Shown here one piece after another: positions 9,933 through 18,780 of a DNA stretch of 64,000 bases; position 1 is the first letter of the stretch; every line of letters starts with the position of its first letter. The stretch is from Marinobacterium weihaiense (GTDB taxonomy: Bacteria; Pseudomonadota; Gammaproteobacteria; Pseudomonadales; Balneatricaceae). Location of the stretch: assembly GCF_019061305.1 (NCBI RefSeq), contig NZ_JAHQZT010000008.1, forward strand, positions 113,096 through 177,095, written 5' to 3'. Made by a program: the position numbers and the translations under genes. The notes below the pieces were generated by a model. The model did no database searches, had not been told where the DNA came from, and saw only the letters and a program-made list of their open reading frames with translations.

Positions 9933-11471
9933 TCAGTTACGGATCAGGTGGTCGAAGGCGCCCAAGGCGGCGGTGGCGCCGGAGCCCATGGAAATGATGA
10001 TCTGCTTGTACGGGGTGTTGGTCACGTCACCCGCGGCAAACACACCCGGCATGGAGGTGGCGCCGTGGCCGTCGATGACGATCTCGCCGCGCTCGGTCAG
10101 TTCAAGCGTATCCTTCAGCCATTCGCTGTTCGGCACCAGACCGATCTGGACGAAGATACCGGCCACGTCTACCACGTGGGTTTCATCGGTGCGGCGGTCC
10201 TTGTATTTCAGACCGATCACCTTGTTGCCGTCACCCAGTACCTCGGTGGTCATCGCCTGCTTGATGATGGTGACGTTGGGCAGGGATTCCGCCTTCTTCA
10301 CCAGCACATCATCGGCGCGCAGCGTGTCGGAGAACTCCAGTACGGTCACATCTTTGACGAGTCCGGCCAGGTCGATCGCCGCTTCGATGCCGGAGTTGCC
10401 GCCACCGATCACCGCCACGCTCTTGCCCTTGAACAGCGGGCCGTCGCAGTGCGGGCAGTAGGCCACGCCCTTGCCGCGGTATTCCTGTTCACCCGGCACG
10501 TTCATTTCACGCCAGCGGGCACCGGTCGCCAGAATCACGCTGCGGCTTTTCAGGGTCGCACCGCTGGCCAGTTCCACTTCGATCAGCTCGCCTTTTTTCA
10601 GCTTGGTCGCGGCCTGTTCAGTGACTACGTCAACCTCGTACTCCTTGACGTGCTGCTCCAGGCTGGCCACCAGTTTGGGGCCTTCGGTGTAGGGCACGGA
10701 AATGAAGTTCTCGATGCCGACGGTATCCATCACCTGGCCGCCGAAGCGCTCGGCCACGACACCGGTACGGATGCCCTTGCGCGCGGCGTAGATCGCGGCG
10801 GAGGCACCGGCCGGGCCACCGCCCACCACCAGCACTTCGTAGGGTTCGCGCTCGTTCAGCTCGGCGGCCTTCTTCTCGGCGGCGCCGGTATCAATCTTGT
10901 TGACGATCTCGGCCAGTGTCATGCGGCCCTGACCGAAGTGCTCGCCGTTCAGGTACACGGACGGCACGGCCATGATCTGACGCTCATCCACTTCCTGCTG
11001 GAACAGGGCACCATCGATCATGGTGTGGCTGATGTTCGGGTTCAGGATCGCCATCAGGTTCAGCGCCTGCACCACGTCCGGGCAGTTCTGGCACGACAGC
11101 GAGATGTAGGTTTCGAAGTGGAACTCGCCCTTCAGGTTGCGGATCTGTTCCTGCAGCTCGGCATCGGCCTTGGACGGGTGGCCACCGGCCTGCAACAGCG
11201 CCAGTACCAGCGAGGTAAACTCGTGACCCATGGGAATACCGGCAAAGTTGATGCGCGGTGCTTCACCGGCGGCGCCCACGGCCATGCTCGGGGCGCGGCG
11301 ATCGTTGCCGTCCTTCACGCTGATCTTGGCGGACAGCTCGGCGATCTCGTGGGTCAGATCCGCCAGTTCCTTGGATTTGGCGCTGTCGTTGGTGGTCAGC
11401 GTCAGCTCGATCGGGCTGACAATGTTCTGCAGGTAAGCGTTGAGCTGCTGTTTCAGGTTTGCGTCCAACAT
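9933..11471 (-). CDS. ahpF: Alkyl hydroperoxide reductase subunit F
   Basis: A 512-residue FAD/NADH disulfide reductase that recycles AhpC. The N-terminal double-thioredoxin-like domain has the CQNC redox pair (about residue 128). It is followed by the FAD motif [17 protein letters not shown], the second redox centre CPHC (about 338) next to [19 protein letters not shown], and the C-terminal [17 protein letters not shown]. Length matches E. coli AhpF (521). ahpC lies 0.6 kb upstream in the same orientation, with a small membrane-protein gene and a terminator between them, so the two subunits are probably transcribed separately here. Confidence 0.96.
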   Translation of the reverse strand: MLDANLKQQLNAYLQNIVSPIELTLTTNDSAKSKELADLTHEIAELSAKISVKDGNDRRAPSMAVGAAGEAPRINFAGIPMGHEFTSLVLALLQAGGHPSKADAELQEQIRNLKGEFHFETYISLSCQNCPDVVQALNLMAILNPNISHTMIDGALFQQEVDERQIMAVPSVYLNGEHFGQGRMTLAEIVNKIDTGAAEKKAAELNEREPYEVLVVGGGPAGASAAIYAARKGIRTGVVAERFGGQVMDTVGIENFISVPYTEGPKLVASLEQHVKEYEVDVVTEQAATKLKKGELIEVELASGATLKSRSVILATGARWREMNVPGEQEYRGKGVAYCPHCDGPLFKGKSVAVIGGGNSGIEAAIDLAGLVKDVTVLEFSDTLRADDVLVKKAESLPNVTIIKQAMTTEVLGDGNKVIGLKYKDRRTDETHVVDVAGIFVQIGLVPNSEWLKDTLELTERGEIVIDGHGATSMPGVFAAGDVTNTPYKQIIISMGSGATAALGAFDHLIRN

Positions 11472-11639
11472 GATGTGGTTTCCCTCAATGCCAAAAATCA
11501 GTCAATTGCTCGAATCACGCACCGCCCGTGGATCTCCTGTTGTGGCGGTCATGTTCATCTCGAATATGGGGCTATCTTAGCGAGGCACAACTAATTCGTG
11601 AAATTAATCGTAATTAATAGCCTCATAGTATTTTGCTAT

Positions 11640-11882
11640 TTATTGCGAAGCCGACGACGTGCGGCTGCAGATACGGCTGGCCAGCCGCTGTACCCGTACG
11701 GCAAGTATAAAAATCAGGCTGAAGGCGATGGGCCAGGCAATGATAAAGGCCTTGCCCCAGCGGGCCAGAAAGCCATTATCCAGCCCAGTGTTGATCGCGG
11801 TAATGACCCCGGTCATCGCCGTGACCATACAGATCGACATCAGCAGCGTCGTCACCAGACGCGTGTAGCGTTGTGGCAGCAC
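11640..11882 (-). CDS. Small DUF2798-type membrane protein
   Basis: An 80-residue protein with two hydrophobic helices (TLLMSICMVTAMTGVITAIN and AFIIAWPIAFSLIFILAV) joined by a short WGKAF-containing loop, and a basic C-terminus after VRVQRLASRI. This matches the DUF2798 pattern, whose function is unknown. Translation begins at a GTG with GGGAG 6-7 bases upstream; an overlapping ATG is in the wrong frame. It sits between ahpF and ahpC on the same strand. A role in peroxide stress is not shown by the sequence. Confidence 0.7.
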   Translation of the reverse strand: MLPQRYTRLVTTLLMSICMVTAMTGVITAINTGLDNGFLARWGKAFIIAWPIAFSLIFILAVRVQRLASRICSRTSSASQ

Positions 11883-12069
11883 ATCAGACTCCCGAATAGA
11901 AACAGACCATGAAATACGCGAGGCCAGGCCTCGAGCACCCTTTAATACCCGAAAACGGCATCAGTGGATTCCGATGGCGGCAGCCAAGGCAATAATCGGG
12001 AACGGGGGAAGCAGAGGGAACAACAAAGGGAGGTTACGCAGCCCCAACGTACAGGGCTGCGCAAATAAT

Positions 12070-12095
12070 CCCGCTGGCCAGTGCCCGCCAGCGGG
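12070..12095 (-). terminator. Intrinsic terminator of ahpC
   Basis: A perfect 9-bp inverted repeat CCCGCTGGC (12070-12078) / GCCAGCGGG (12087-12095). In the leftward transcript it is followed by a U-rich AUUAUUU. It lies 14 bp beyond the ahpC stop. Confidence 0.8.
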
Positions 12096-12108
12096 AAATC
12101 GGAACGGT

Positions 12109-12672
12109 TTAGATCTTGCCAACCAGATCCAGAGACGGTGCCAGAGTGGCTTCGCCTTCTTTCCACTTCGCCGGGCAAACTTCACCCGGGTGAGCCGCTA
12201 CGTACTGAGCAGCCTTCACCTTGCGCAGCAGGTCGTCAGCGTCACGGCCGATGCCTTCAGCGGTGATTTCAACGGCCTGGATCACACCCTGCGGGTCGAT
12301 CAGGAAGGTTGCACGGTCTGCCAGGCCCTGGCCTTCACGCATCACACCGAAGTTGTTGGTGATGTTGCCGGTCTGGTCGCCAACCATGTAGTACTTGATC
12401 TTAGCGATGGTTTCAGACGCATCGTGCCATGCCTTGTGAGTGAAGTGAGTGTCAGTAGACACGGAGAACACTTCAACGCCCAGCTGCTGCAGTTCTTCGT
12501 ACTTGTCAGCCACGTCGCCCAGCTCGGTCGGGCATACGAAAGTGAAGTCAGCCGGGTAGAAGAAGAATACGGCCCACTTGCCCTTTACGGTTTCTTCGGT
12601 GATTTCAACGAACTCGCCGTTTTTGAACGCAGTTGCCTGGAACGGTTTGATCTCGGTGTTAACGATACCCAT
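12109..12672 (-). CDS. ahpC: Alkyl hydroperoxide reductase subunit C (peroxiredoxin)
   Basis: A 187-residue typical 2-Cys peroxiredoxin. The peroxidatic cysteine is in [11 protein letters not shown] (about residue 47) and the resolving cysteine in [11 protein letters not shown] (about 166), with the C-terminal helix LVGKI. It reduces H2O2 and organic peroxides using AhpF. CAGGAG precedes the ATG at 12672; the extra upstream in-frame sequence lacks family similarity. Codon use looks strongly biased, as expected of an abundant protein. The upstream region probably carries its peroxide-responsive promoter, but I did not recognise a clear OxyR site. Confidence 0.97.
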   Translation of the reverse strand: MGIVNTEIKPFQATAFKNGEFVEITEETVKGKWAVFFFYPADFTFVCPTELGDVADKYEELQQLGVEVFSVSTDTHFTHKAWHDASETIAKIKYYMVGDQTGNITNNFGVMREGQGLADRATFLIDPQGVIQAVEITAEGIGRDADDLLRKVKAAQYVAAHPGEVCPAKWKEGEATLAPSLDLVGKI

Positions 12673-12916
12673 GTGTGGAATCTCCTGAAAGTTGGTGTCG
12701 TTGCTTGCGAATCTGTGAGCCATCATACACATGAAGGTTTCATGCGTTAAATTGATCATTGCGATTATGCCGATAGCCTTTGACTATTGAAAGCCCTGCC
12801 ACCCCGTCGTCGCGCTCTGCACGGTACCGGTCTGCGGCCATGGACGCATGGGCATGGGCATGCACTCAGGTATACTCGATGCAGATTGACAGGATGTGAC
12901 ACCGGCAAGGATTGAT

Positions 12917-13534
12917 ATGCTGACGCAAACCATCGCACATTACCACCTTCATGCCGCGCGCTACTCGGATCAGTACGACTCGATTGCGGCCGCCTCCGTT
13001 CACGCCGGCTGGGCCGAATGGCTGGCTGAACATCCTGCGGGCCGAGCGCTGGACGTGGGGGCCGGCAGTGGCCGTGATGCCGCCTGGCTGGCGCAACAGG
13101 GCTGGCAGGTGACGGCGATAGAACCGGCCCGGGCGTTGCGTGAACATGGTCAGCGCATGACCGGCGATACCGTCCATTGGATCGAGGCGCAACTGCCGGC
13201 GCTGGACGGCGTGCTGGATCAGGAGACGCCCTTCGATCTCATTCTGTTGTCAGCCGTGTGGATGCACCTGCCTGCCGTCCAGCGCCCCCGCGCCATGCGA
13301 TGCCTGGCTGAATATTTGGCCCCGAAGGGCCTGATGGTCATTACCCTTCGGTTCGGACCATCCGACCCCGAACGCCCCATATACCCGGTCAGTACCCTGG
13401 AACTGTCACAGCTGGCAGCCCAGCAGGGGTTGGTCGCAACCCTGGTGGACGACGCCGACACCGCAGACCAGTTGCAACGAACGGATATTCACTGGCAGAC
13501 CGTCTGCATCCGGCACCGGAGTGCCGCTCGATGA
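12917..13534 (+). CDS. Class I SAM-dependent methyltransferase
   Basis: A 205-residue methyltransferase. Motif I is LDVGAGSGRDAAWLAQQG (Asp about 46), motif II ends in AIEP, and the region after motif IV reads FDLILLSAVWMHLP. There is no NPPY/DPPY catalytic motif, so it is not an obvious DNA adenine or N4-cytosine methylase; small-molecule, tRNA or protein targets are all possible. The start chosen is the ATG at 12917 with AAGG six bases upstream; a GTG at 12896 is in frame. A TATACT -10-like hexamer is at 12871. Its stop overlaps the start of the helicase gene (ATGA), so the two form a coupled pair. Confidence 0.85.
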   Translation: MLTQTIAHYHLHAARYSDQYDSIAAASVHAGWAEWLAEHPAGRALDVGAGSGRDAAWLAQQGWQVTAIEPARALREHGQRMTGDTVHWIEAQLPALDGVLDQETPFDLILLSAVWMHLPAVQRPRAMRCLAEYLAPKGLMVITLRFGPSDPERPIYPVSTLELSQLAAQQGLVATLVDDADTADQLQRTDIHWQTVCIRHRSAAR

Positions 13535-16500
13535 GTGCCAGGCCTCACTTGCTCACCGGCGGTGACAACCGACAACTGTTACCGGCGCTGCGCCGGGCAC
13601 TGACTCATGCCACCGAGATCGAGATTGCCGTCTCATTTATCCGCTCCACGGGGCTGGAGCTAATCTTCGGTGATCTGGAGGCGGCGCTGCTGTCCGACAG
13701 TCGGCAGGTGCGTCTGACGCTATTGACCAGTGACTACCTGTGCATCACCGACCCCCAGGCATTGAAAAAATTGATGCTGTTAGCCGAACGGGGCGCTGAT
13801 ATTCGCGTCTTCGAGACCGGGCCGGGCGACAGTTTTCATCTCAAGGCCTATATCTTCGTGCGTTCTCAGCAGGGCGAGATGATGAGCGCCGATGCTTTTG
13901 TCGGTTCCAGCAATATCAGCGCCAAGGCGCTCACCGATGGACTGGAGTGGAACTACCACCTCGACTATCCCAACGAAGCGGATTCTCTGGCGGGGCAACG
14001 GCTGGCCGAAGTGCGGCAACAGTTTCAGCAGTTGTTGCAGCAACCCCAGGTGCAACCGCTGTCGCATGATTGGATCGATGCCTACCAGCAGCGTTATCAA
14101 CAGGCGCGCAAGGTCGTGTCCATTCACACCGCCCAAGTGGATGCTCAGGAACCGGAGCCGGAGATTCCCACACCCAAACCGCATCAGCAGGCAGCCTTGA
14201 CGGCCCTGGCCAGCACCCGCGAACGAGGCTTTCGCAAGGGCGTTGTGGTGTTGGCCACCGGCATGGGCAAAACCTATCTGGCCGCCTTCGATGCGGCTCA
14301 GTGTGAGGCCTCGCGGGTGTTGTTCGTGGCGCACCGTGAAGAGATTCTGTTACAGGCCGAGGCCAGCTTTCTGGCCATTTTGCCGCACAAGCGGGTCGGG
14401 CGTTACACCGGCAAACAGAAGGATGACGCCTGTGACCTGCTGTTCGCTTCGGTGCAGACACTGGGACGCAGCGCACATCTGGAACGTTTCAACCGCGACA
14501 GTTTCGATTACATCGTGGTGGATGAATTTCATCATGCCGCCGCCGGCAGCTATCAACGTCTGCTGGAGTACTTTCAGCCCCGTTTCCTGCTCGGCCTGAC
14601 GGCGACGCCCGACCGCACCGATGGCTCCGACATTCTGCGTCTGTGTGACCACAACCTGGTGTACCGCCGCGATCTGTTTGACGGTATCAATGATCAGCAG
14701 CTGTGTCCCTTCAGCTATTACGGCATCTTCGACAGCGAAGTGGATTACACCCATATCCCCTGGCGCAATGGCCGCTTTGACCCGGACAAGTTATCCACAC
14801 AACTGGCTACCCGGGGCCGTGCCCGCCATGCGCTGAAAGAGTGGCAAGACAGGGCACAGACGCGCACTCTGGCCTTTTGTGCGTCCCGTAAGCACGCCGA
14901 TTATATGGCAACCGCCTTCATCAAGGCCGGTGTCCGGGCTGCCAGTATTCACACCGAATCTGACCTGACTCGCTCCGAAGCACTGGAGCAGCTGGAACAA
15001 GGCCAGGTGCAGATCCTGTTCTCGGTCGACCTGTTCAATGAAGGCGTTGACCTGCCACACATCGATACCGTGATGATGCTGCGCCCCACCGAATCGAAAA
15101 TTCTGTTCCTGCAGCAATTGGGCCGCGGCCTGCGCCTGAGTCCCGACAAGGAACGATTGGTGGTGCTGGATTTTGTCGGCAACCATCACAGCTTCCTGAA
15201 TCGTCCCGAGATGCTGTTTGGCGCGGCCTTTGAGCACAAGCCCACACGCCAACAATTGATCGCCACCGCCAAGCAGCCTGACGACCTGCTGCCGGAGGGT
15301 TGCTATGTCAACTACGACCTGGGCTTTATCGACTTTCTGGATAGCCTGGTGGGGGATCAGCTGGATGCCCAGTACGCCAAGCTGAAACAAAGCCTCAAAC
15401 GCCGACCTACGCTGACCGAGTTCTGGCACAGCGGCGCCAACCTGAACAAACTGCGCCGCAACTACGGCTGCTGGTGGGAGTTTGTTGACGAGCAGGGCGA
15501 TGCGAGTGCCGATGAACTGCGGGTACTGGAACAACATGCCCAGTGGTTCCGTGACCTGAGCCTCACCAAAACCTCCAAATCCTACAAGCTGGTGCTGCTG
15601 CAGACCCTGCTGGAGCAACAGGCGATCAGCCGTTCCGTCACGTTGCAGCAGCTTTCCCGCTGGGCCAAAGACTGGTTCATGCAACATCCGCACTGGCAGG
15701 CTGATTTGCCACAGAGTCTGCAGCCGTTGGATCAGGTCAGTGACAATCAATGGCTGAGCCACTGGCGCAAAATGCCGATTCATCACTGGTGTACCCCGGA
15801 ACAGGGCTCGAACATCAAGTGGTTTGCCCAAGACGACCTGAATTTCCACTACCGGCACATGCCTATTGCCGCTGACCTGCCCAGCTTCAATGCCATGACT
15901 GACGAGATACTGGCGTGGCGACTGGATCATTACGCACAGAGCAAACTGTCTGGCCAACAACCTGCAGTGCACGCTATCCCGCCAATCGCGGCAACCGAAG
16001 CGGTTACCCTGCTGCCGTTCTTTCCCAATATCAAAATTGCTTGTGGCCACTTCAAAACCGGCCACGCCGATGTGGAAGAACAATTGCCGGCACCCGCTGG
16101 CTTTGGCCAGCTATCCCCTGAGCGTCACTTTATCGCCCGTGCTTCCGGCAACTCGATGAACGGCGGCAAAACCCCGATTCACGATGGCGACTACCTGCTG
16201 CTGGAACAGGTCACACCCAATAGCGCCGGCAGCATCAGTGGCCAAACCATGGCGATCGAACGCCAGGACGCCGCCGGTGATAACCAGTATTTGCTGCGTA
16301 GGGTGCTAAAAAACAAAGATGGCAGCTACACACTGAGGGCCAACAACCCGGATTACGAAGACCTGATCGCTGACGAGAGCATGGTGACGTTTGCGCGGTT
16401 TAAGGGAAAAGTGGATCCGCTGGCGCTGATGGTGGGTCAGCATTTCATGCGTGAAGAGATTCCGCCGTTGTTTGGCGCTACGTTCAATCCTGGGAACTGG

Positions 16501-16845
16501 CAATCCGGCCATGTGGTATTAAAAGATCCACATGTGCAGATTTTGCTGGTGACCCTGAATAAACAGGGTAAAGCCAGTAACCAGCAGTACCATGACTATT
16601 TCATGGATGCCGAACATTTCCATTGGCAATCACAAAACAGTACCAGCCCCGACAGCAAACGCGGCCGTGAAATCATTCAACACCAACAGCTTGGCAGCCG
16701 CGTTTACCTATTTGTGCGCGAGCATAAATTGAGTAACGGCAAAGCGGCGCCGTTTCTATTTTACGGTGAGGTGAAGTATGTGTGTCATGAAAACAGCAAG
16801 CCGATGAGTGTGGTGTGGCAGTTGGATCGGCCTGTTGGGAAGTGA
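13531..16845 (+). CDS. PLD-nuclease/SF2-helicase/S24-like fusion protein (DUF3427-type)
   Basis: A 1,104-residue multidomain protein. Residues 1-190 form an HKD/PLD-type nuclease domain (H103-x-K105 in FHLKAYIF, GSSN at 125-128). An SF2 helicase follows: ATGMGKT at 242-248, DEFH at 331-334, LTATP at 356-360, and QQLGRGLR at 528-535. Residues 590-830 are alpha-helical and unassigned. Residues 862-950 resemble an S24 LexA/UmuD peptidase fold (GNSM with Ser875, then HDGDYLLLE), but the catalytic Lys position is Arg923 in LLRRV. The last 120 residues fit DUF3427. Such fusions occur among mobile and defence genes. The last kilobase is noticeably more AT-rich than its neighbours, suggesting transfer. 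Role as DNA restriction or repair is inference. Confidence 0.85.
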   Translation: MSARPHLLTGGDNRQLLPALRRALTHATEIEIAVSFIRSTGLELIFGDLEAALLSDSRQVRLTLLTSDYLCITDPQALKKLMLLAERGADIRVFETGPGDSFHLKAYIFVRSQQGEMMSADAFVGSSNISAKALTDGLEWNYHLDYPNEADSLAGQRLAEVRQQFQQLLQQPQVQPLSHDWIDAYQQRYQQARKVVSIHTAQVDAQEPEPEIPTPKPHQQAALTALASTRERGFRKGVVVLATGMGKTYLAAFDAAQCEASRVLFVAHREEILLQAEASFLAILPHKRVGRYTGKQKDDACDLLFASVQTLGRSAHLERFNRDSFDYIVVDEFHHAAAGSYQRLLEYFQPRFLLGLTATPDRTDGSDILRLCDHNLVYRRDLFDGINDQQLCPFSYYGIFDSEVDYTHIPWRNGRFDPDKLSTQLATRGRARHALKEWQDRAQTRTLAFCASRKHADYMATAFIKAGVRAASIHTESDLTRSEALEQLEQGQVQILFSVDLFNEGVDLPHIDTVMMLRPTESKILFLQQLGRGLRLSPDKERLVVLDFVGNHHSFLNRPEMLFGAAFEHKPTRQQLIATAKQPDDLLPEGCYVNYDLGFIDFLDSLVGDQLDAQYAKLKQSLKRRPTLTEFWHSGANLNKLRRNYGCWWEFVDEQGDASADELRVLEQHAQWFRDLSLTKTSKSYKLVLLQTLLEQQAISRSVTLQQLSRWAKDWFMQHPHWQADLPQSLQPLDQVSDNQWLSHWRKMPIHHWCTPEQGSNIKWFAQDDLNFHYRHMPIAADLPSFNAMTDEILAWRLDHYAQSKLSGQQPAVHAIPPIAATEAVTLLPFFPNIKIACGHFKTGHADVEEQLPAPAGFGQLSPERHFIARASGNSMNGGKTPIHDGDYLLLEQVTPNSAGSISGQTMAIERQDAAGDNQYLLRRVLKNKDGSYTLRANNPDYEDLIADESMVTFARFKGKVDPLALMVGQHFMREEIPPLFGATFNPGNWQSGHVVLKDPHVQILLVTLNKQGKASNQQYHDYFMDAEHFHWQSQNSTSPDSKRGREIIQHQQLGSRVYLFVREHKLSNGKAAPFLFYGEVKYVCHENSKPMSVVWQLDRPVGK

Positions 16846-16908
16846 GTGACTAGGGCGGAGATTGGCCCAAAGCCGCTTTTCGTGCCCCACCATATTCAAT
16901 CAACACAC

Positions 16909-17679
16909 CTAGCCCAAAAACACCTTTTCCCTGTGTCGTTGCATCAGTAGTGGATCGGGGCGGAACTTTTCCGGCAATTCTATTGGGCGGCCTTCCACAT
17001 TTTGAAAAAGGTGCTGCATCGCTTCCGAAGGCTGTTTCAGCGGTTGTGATAGCACCACGCGCCAGTCTTCATCCAGAGTGATCAGGCCCTGATCAAAGGC
17101 GCGGTCGTGGAGTGCTGAAAGGCAGAGACCATTGCTGGGATTGAGACGGTTGGCTGTGTCTTGGCTCCAGGGAACGATGTGGCTGGCGATCAGCAGTTTG
17201 GGTTCGGCTAGACCGGTGATGCAGCAGCGCTGTTGATAACTCGATAAAACGGCGCGGCGGAAAAAGGCTTGTTTGATCCGTTGCTGTACCACCTGGCTAC
17301 GAGTATTGCCGCTGAAATCCCCTTCCGCTGGCTGGGTTGTGGGTGGTACCGGTGGCTGGCCGCCCAGCGTGGCGCGGATGCGTTCGCTTTCCAGCACCAG
17401 TCCTTCCCAGTCGGCATGAAATTCATCCCAAATTGCGCGATCCAGCTTGGAGGCGCCACTTAAGCCGGTCCGGCCTGAGGCGGTAATGGCCGGGTCGAGG
17501 CTGGCCAGATTGCATAGTTTCATGGCGACGGAGTTGGCGCTGCGCCCCATCAGTTGGGCCAGTGCAATGATGTCCGGGTTGTTCCGGTGCAGGCGACCGA
17601 AGGGGAGTTGGCAGTACAGATGAAATGCCAGTTTTACGTCTTCGGCGGTCCAGGGTGTGCGAGGTATGGGCTGGCTCAT
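16909..17679 (-). CDS. HNH endonuclease
   Basis: A protein of about 256 residues. The C-terminal half carries the HNH nuclease: CCITGL, ASHIVPWSQD with the first His, NPSNGLCLSALHDRAFD with Asn and the second His, and GLITLDEDWRVV, as in HNH_2 restriction-type enzymes. The N-terminal 80 residues (WTAEDVKLAFHLYCQLPFGRLH, then GRSANSVAMKLCNLASLDP) look like a DNA-binding region often fused to this nuclease. Two ATGs are possible; AAGGA lies only 3 bases from the one at 17685 and 9 bases from the one at 17679, so I prefer the latter. It converges on the helicase gene 63 bp away. A restriction or defence role is inferred from the family. Confidence 0.87.
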   Translation of the reverse strand: MSQPIPRTPWTAEDVKLAFHLYCQLPFGRLHRNNPDIIALAQLMGRSANSVAMKLCNLASLDPAITASGRTGLSGASKLDRAIWDEFHADWEGLVLESERIRATLGGQPPVPPTTQPAEGDFSGNTRSQVVQQRIKQAFFRRAVLSSYQQRCCITGLAEPKLLIASHIVPWSQDTANRLNPSNGLCLSALHDRAFDQGLITLDEDWRVVLSQPLKQPSEAMQHLFQNVEGRPIELPEKFRPDPLLMQRHREKVFLG

Positions 17680-17707
17680 GGGCATGCGTCCTTATGCTAT
17701 GGGTGTG

Positions 17708-17736
17708 ACTCTAGCGGTTGGGGCGGGATCTGTCAT
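17708..17736 (-). promoter_or_regulatory. Predicted promoter of the HNH nuclease gene
   Basis: On the minus strand, ATGACA (17731-17736) and TAGAGT (17708-17713) are separated by exactly 17 bp and would start transcription about 20 bases before the HNH ATG. This is a consensus-based prediction only. Confidence 0.45.
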
Positions 17737-17748
17737 GCGGTACGGTAG

Positions 17749-17785
17749 TTATGCACAGCTGCAATTTTAGCCAGAGCTGTGCATA
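17749..17785. promoter_or_regulatory. Inverted repeat with SOS-box-like core upstream of HNH gene
   Basis: A perfect 11-bp inverted repeat (TATGCACAGCT at 17750-17760, complement at 17775-17785) flanks a CTG-N10-CAG core (17759-17774), the general shape of a gammaproteobacterial LexA box, though the internal bases are a weak match. The left arm also contains TTATGCACA, a permitted DnaA-box form. It lies just upstream of the predicted -35 hexamer of the HNH gene and is a likely regulator-binding site. Confidence 0.4.
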
Positions 17786-18055
17786 TCTTTTATATTGTCG
17801 CCAAGTTGAATTTTTTATAGATCCCCAGCCTGTGAAAAACTATCCCCAGAACCCTTGAATACTTCTGTGGAAAAGCTTCGGGCAACTCGTCCATAGGTAT
17901 GCTTGGGGCCCTTGCAGGCTGGGGCTTTAAAAACTGGTTACTTATTGTTCGATCCCCTGAATAACGTCAGGCGCTGATGCTGTTTATATCTTTTATGCAC
18001 AGGTTTAGAGTTGTGGGTATCCATGTGGCTACCTGTGTGAATTCCTGTGATTAAT
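17786..18055. other. AT-rich gap with a long-range stem and DnaA-box-like motifs
   Basis: No coding frame is convincing. CCCCAGCCTG (17823-17832) and its exact complement (17915-17924) could close an RNA or cruciform stem around 82 nt. A TTATGCACA box is at 17993-18001, a one-mismatch box TTATCCACT at 18056-18064, and further TGTGGAAAA/TGTGAAAAA-like words lie between. The low GC contrasts with the surrounding genes. Confidence 0.4.
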
Positions 18056-18625
18056 TTATCCACTGAGCAAATCCTGTACATGCTGATTACGGGCTTCGCT
18101 GATGCCGCGGCGGTGGCTTTCGCGGGCGGCGGCGGGCCAGTCGCCGTTGCGAATGTGTCGGTTGAAGCGGGGAAAGCCATGTTGCAGCTTGGGCAGGCCC
18201 AGGTTGAAAATCATGTCGAACAGGGCCAGCTGAACACGCTCCGGCATGGCGCTGAAATGGGCACGGCCATAGAGGCCGCCCAGTTCCTGATGAAAGCCGG
18301 CGATATGGCGTTGGGTCAGGTTGTCGATCTCGGGGTCGGGCAGGTCGAGGCGGGTGTGGGCGGCAAAACTGGAGGCGCCGTAGCGTTGGCCGTAGGGGCG
18401 GGTGGCGAGCTTGCGGTACTCCGCACGGATGGTGTCGGCGCTGGCAGGCAGGCCGCTGTCGCGGTGGACAAGGGGCAGTGCCAGGGCGTCGTGTTCGCTG
18501 GTCAGCAGGTGGCCGACGCCAATGGTGATAAAACCACGGGTATCGCGGTACATGTGGGCAATGCGGCCTTCCTGCTGTTCCAGCTGGAGCAGCAGTTGGT
18601 CAATGAAGGGCAGGGGCGGGTGCAT
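18056..18625 (-). CDS. T4-type lysozyme-like muramidase
   Basis: A 189-residue protein with the GH24 active-site arrangement near the N-terminus: Glu in QQEGRIAHMY, Asp in YRDTRG and Thr in FITIGVGHLL, the E-D-T triad of T4 lysozyme. The second half has the helical FDMIFNLG and FNRHIRNGDWPAAA elements seen in lysozyme and pesticin domains. There is no signal peptide or membrane helix, so export would need a holin or another route, or the enzyme acts after lysis. AAGGAG precedes the ATG at 18625. No phage structural or holin genes adjoin it, so it may be a prophage remnant or a domesticated lysozyme. Confidence 0.8.
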   Translation of the reverse strand: MHPPLPFIDQLLLQLEQQEGRIAHMYRDTRGFITIGVGHLLTSEHDALALPLVHRDSGLPASADTIRAEYRKLATRPYGQRYGASSFAAHTRLDLPDPEIDNLTQRHIAGFHQELGGLYGRAHFSAMPERVQLALFDMIFNLGLPKLQHGFPRFNRHIRNGDWPAAARESHRRGISEARNQHVQDLLSG

Positions 18626-18670
18626 GTGAAGGCTCCTTTTCAAGTGCGGCGGACGGATTCCGTGTCGGCC

Positions 18671-18687
18671 TTGATTGTTTAAATCAA
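18671..18687. promoter_or_regulatory. Palindromic operator-like site
   Basis: TTGATT-N5-AATCAA lies 46 bp upstream of the lysozyme ATG and 94 bp upstream of the small Cys-rich protein, in an AT-rich divergent promoter region. The half-sites resemble FNR/Anr sites, but the TTGAT to ATCAA spacing is 7 instead of 4, so I do not assign a regulator. Confidence 0.35.
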
Positions 18688-18780
18688 TCAGATTGAGTTA
18701 AAAGATAAATTTCAACAAACAATCTGTGCTGGTTAAGCTGATTCCATCGTTAACAGGACAGATAGTAAGGAAGATTCATC

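Noticed and set aside
9948..11594. A 548-codon open frame on the plus strand
   Set aside because: It is antisense to ahpF, whose motifs are unmistakable, and it has a low-complexity His/Gly/Gln-rich composition typical of a mirror frame in GC-rich DNA.
13531..16845. Mokosh or DISARM system
   Set aside because: Mokosh uses a different helicase family, and DISARM needs separate drmA/drmB/drmC genes; only a PLD and a helicase domain are shared here.
17749..18064. Replication origin
   Set aside because: There are DnaA-like words and an AT-rich stretch, but no exact consensus box, no dnaA, dnaN, gidA or rpmH neighbours and no 13-mer repeats.
18056..18625. Prophage region around the lysozyme
   Set aside because: There is no integrase, capsid, tail, holin or attachment repeat nearby; only the lysozyme itself suggests phage origin.
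18671..18687. FNR/Anr binding site
   Set aside because: TTGAT and ATCAA are separated by 7 bases instead of the required 4.
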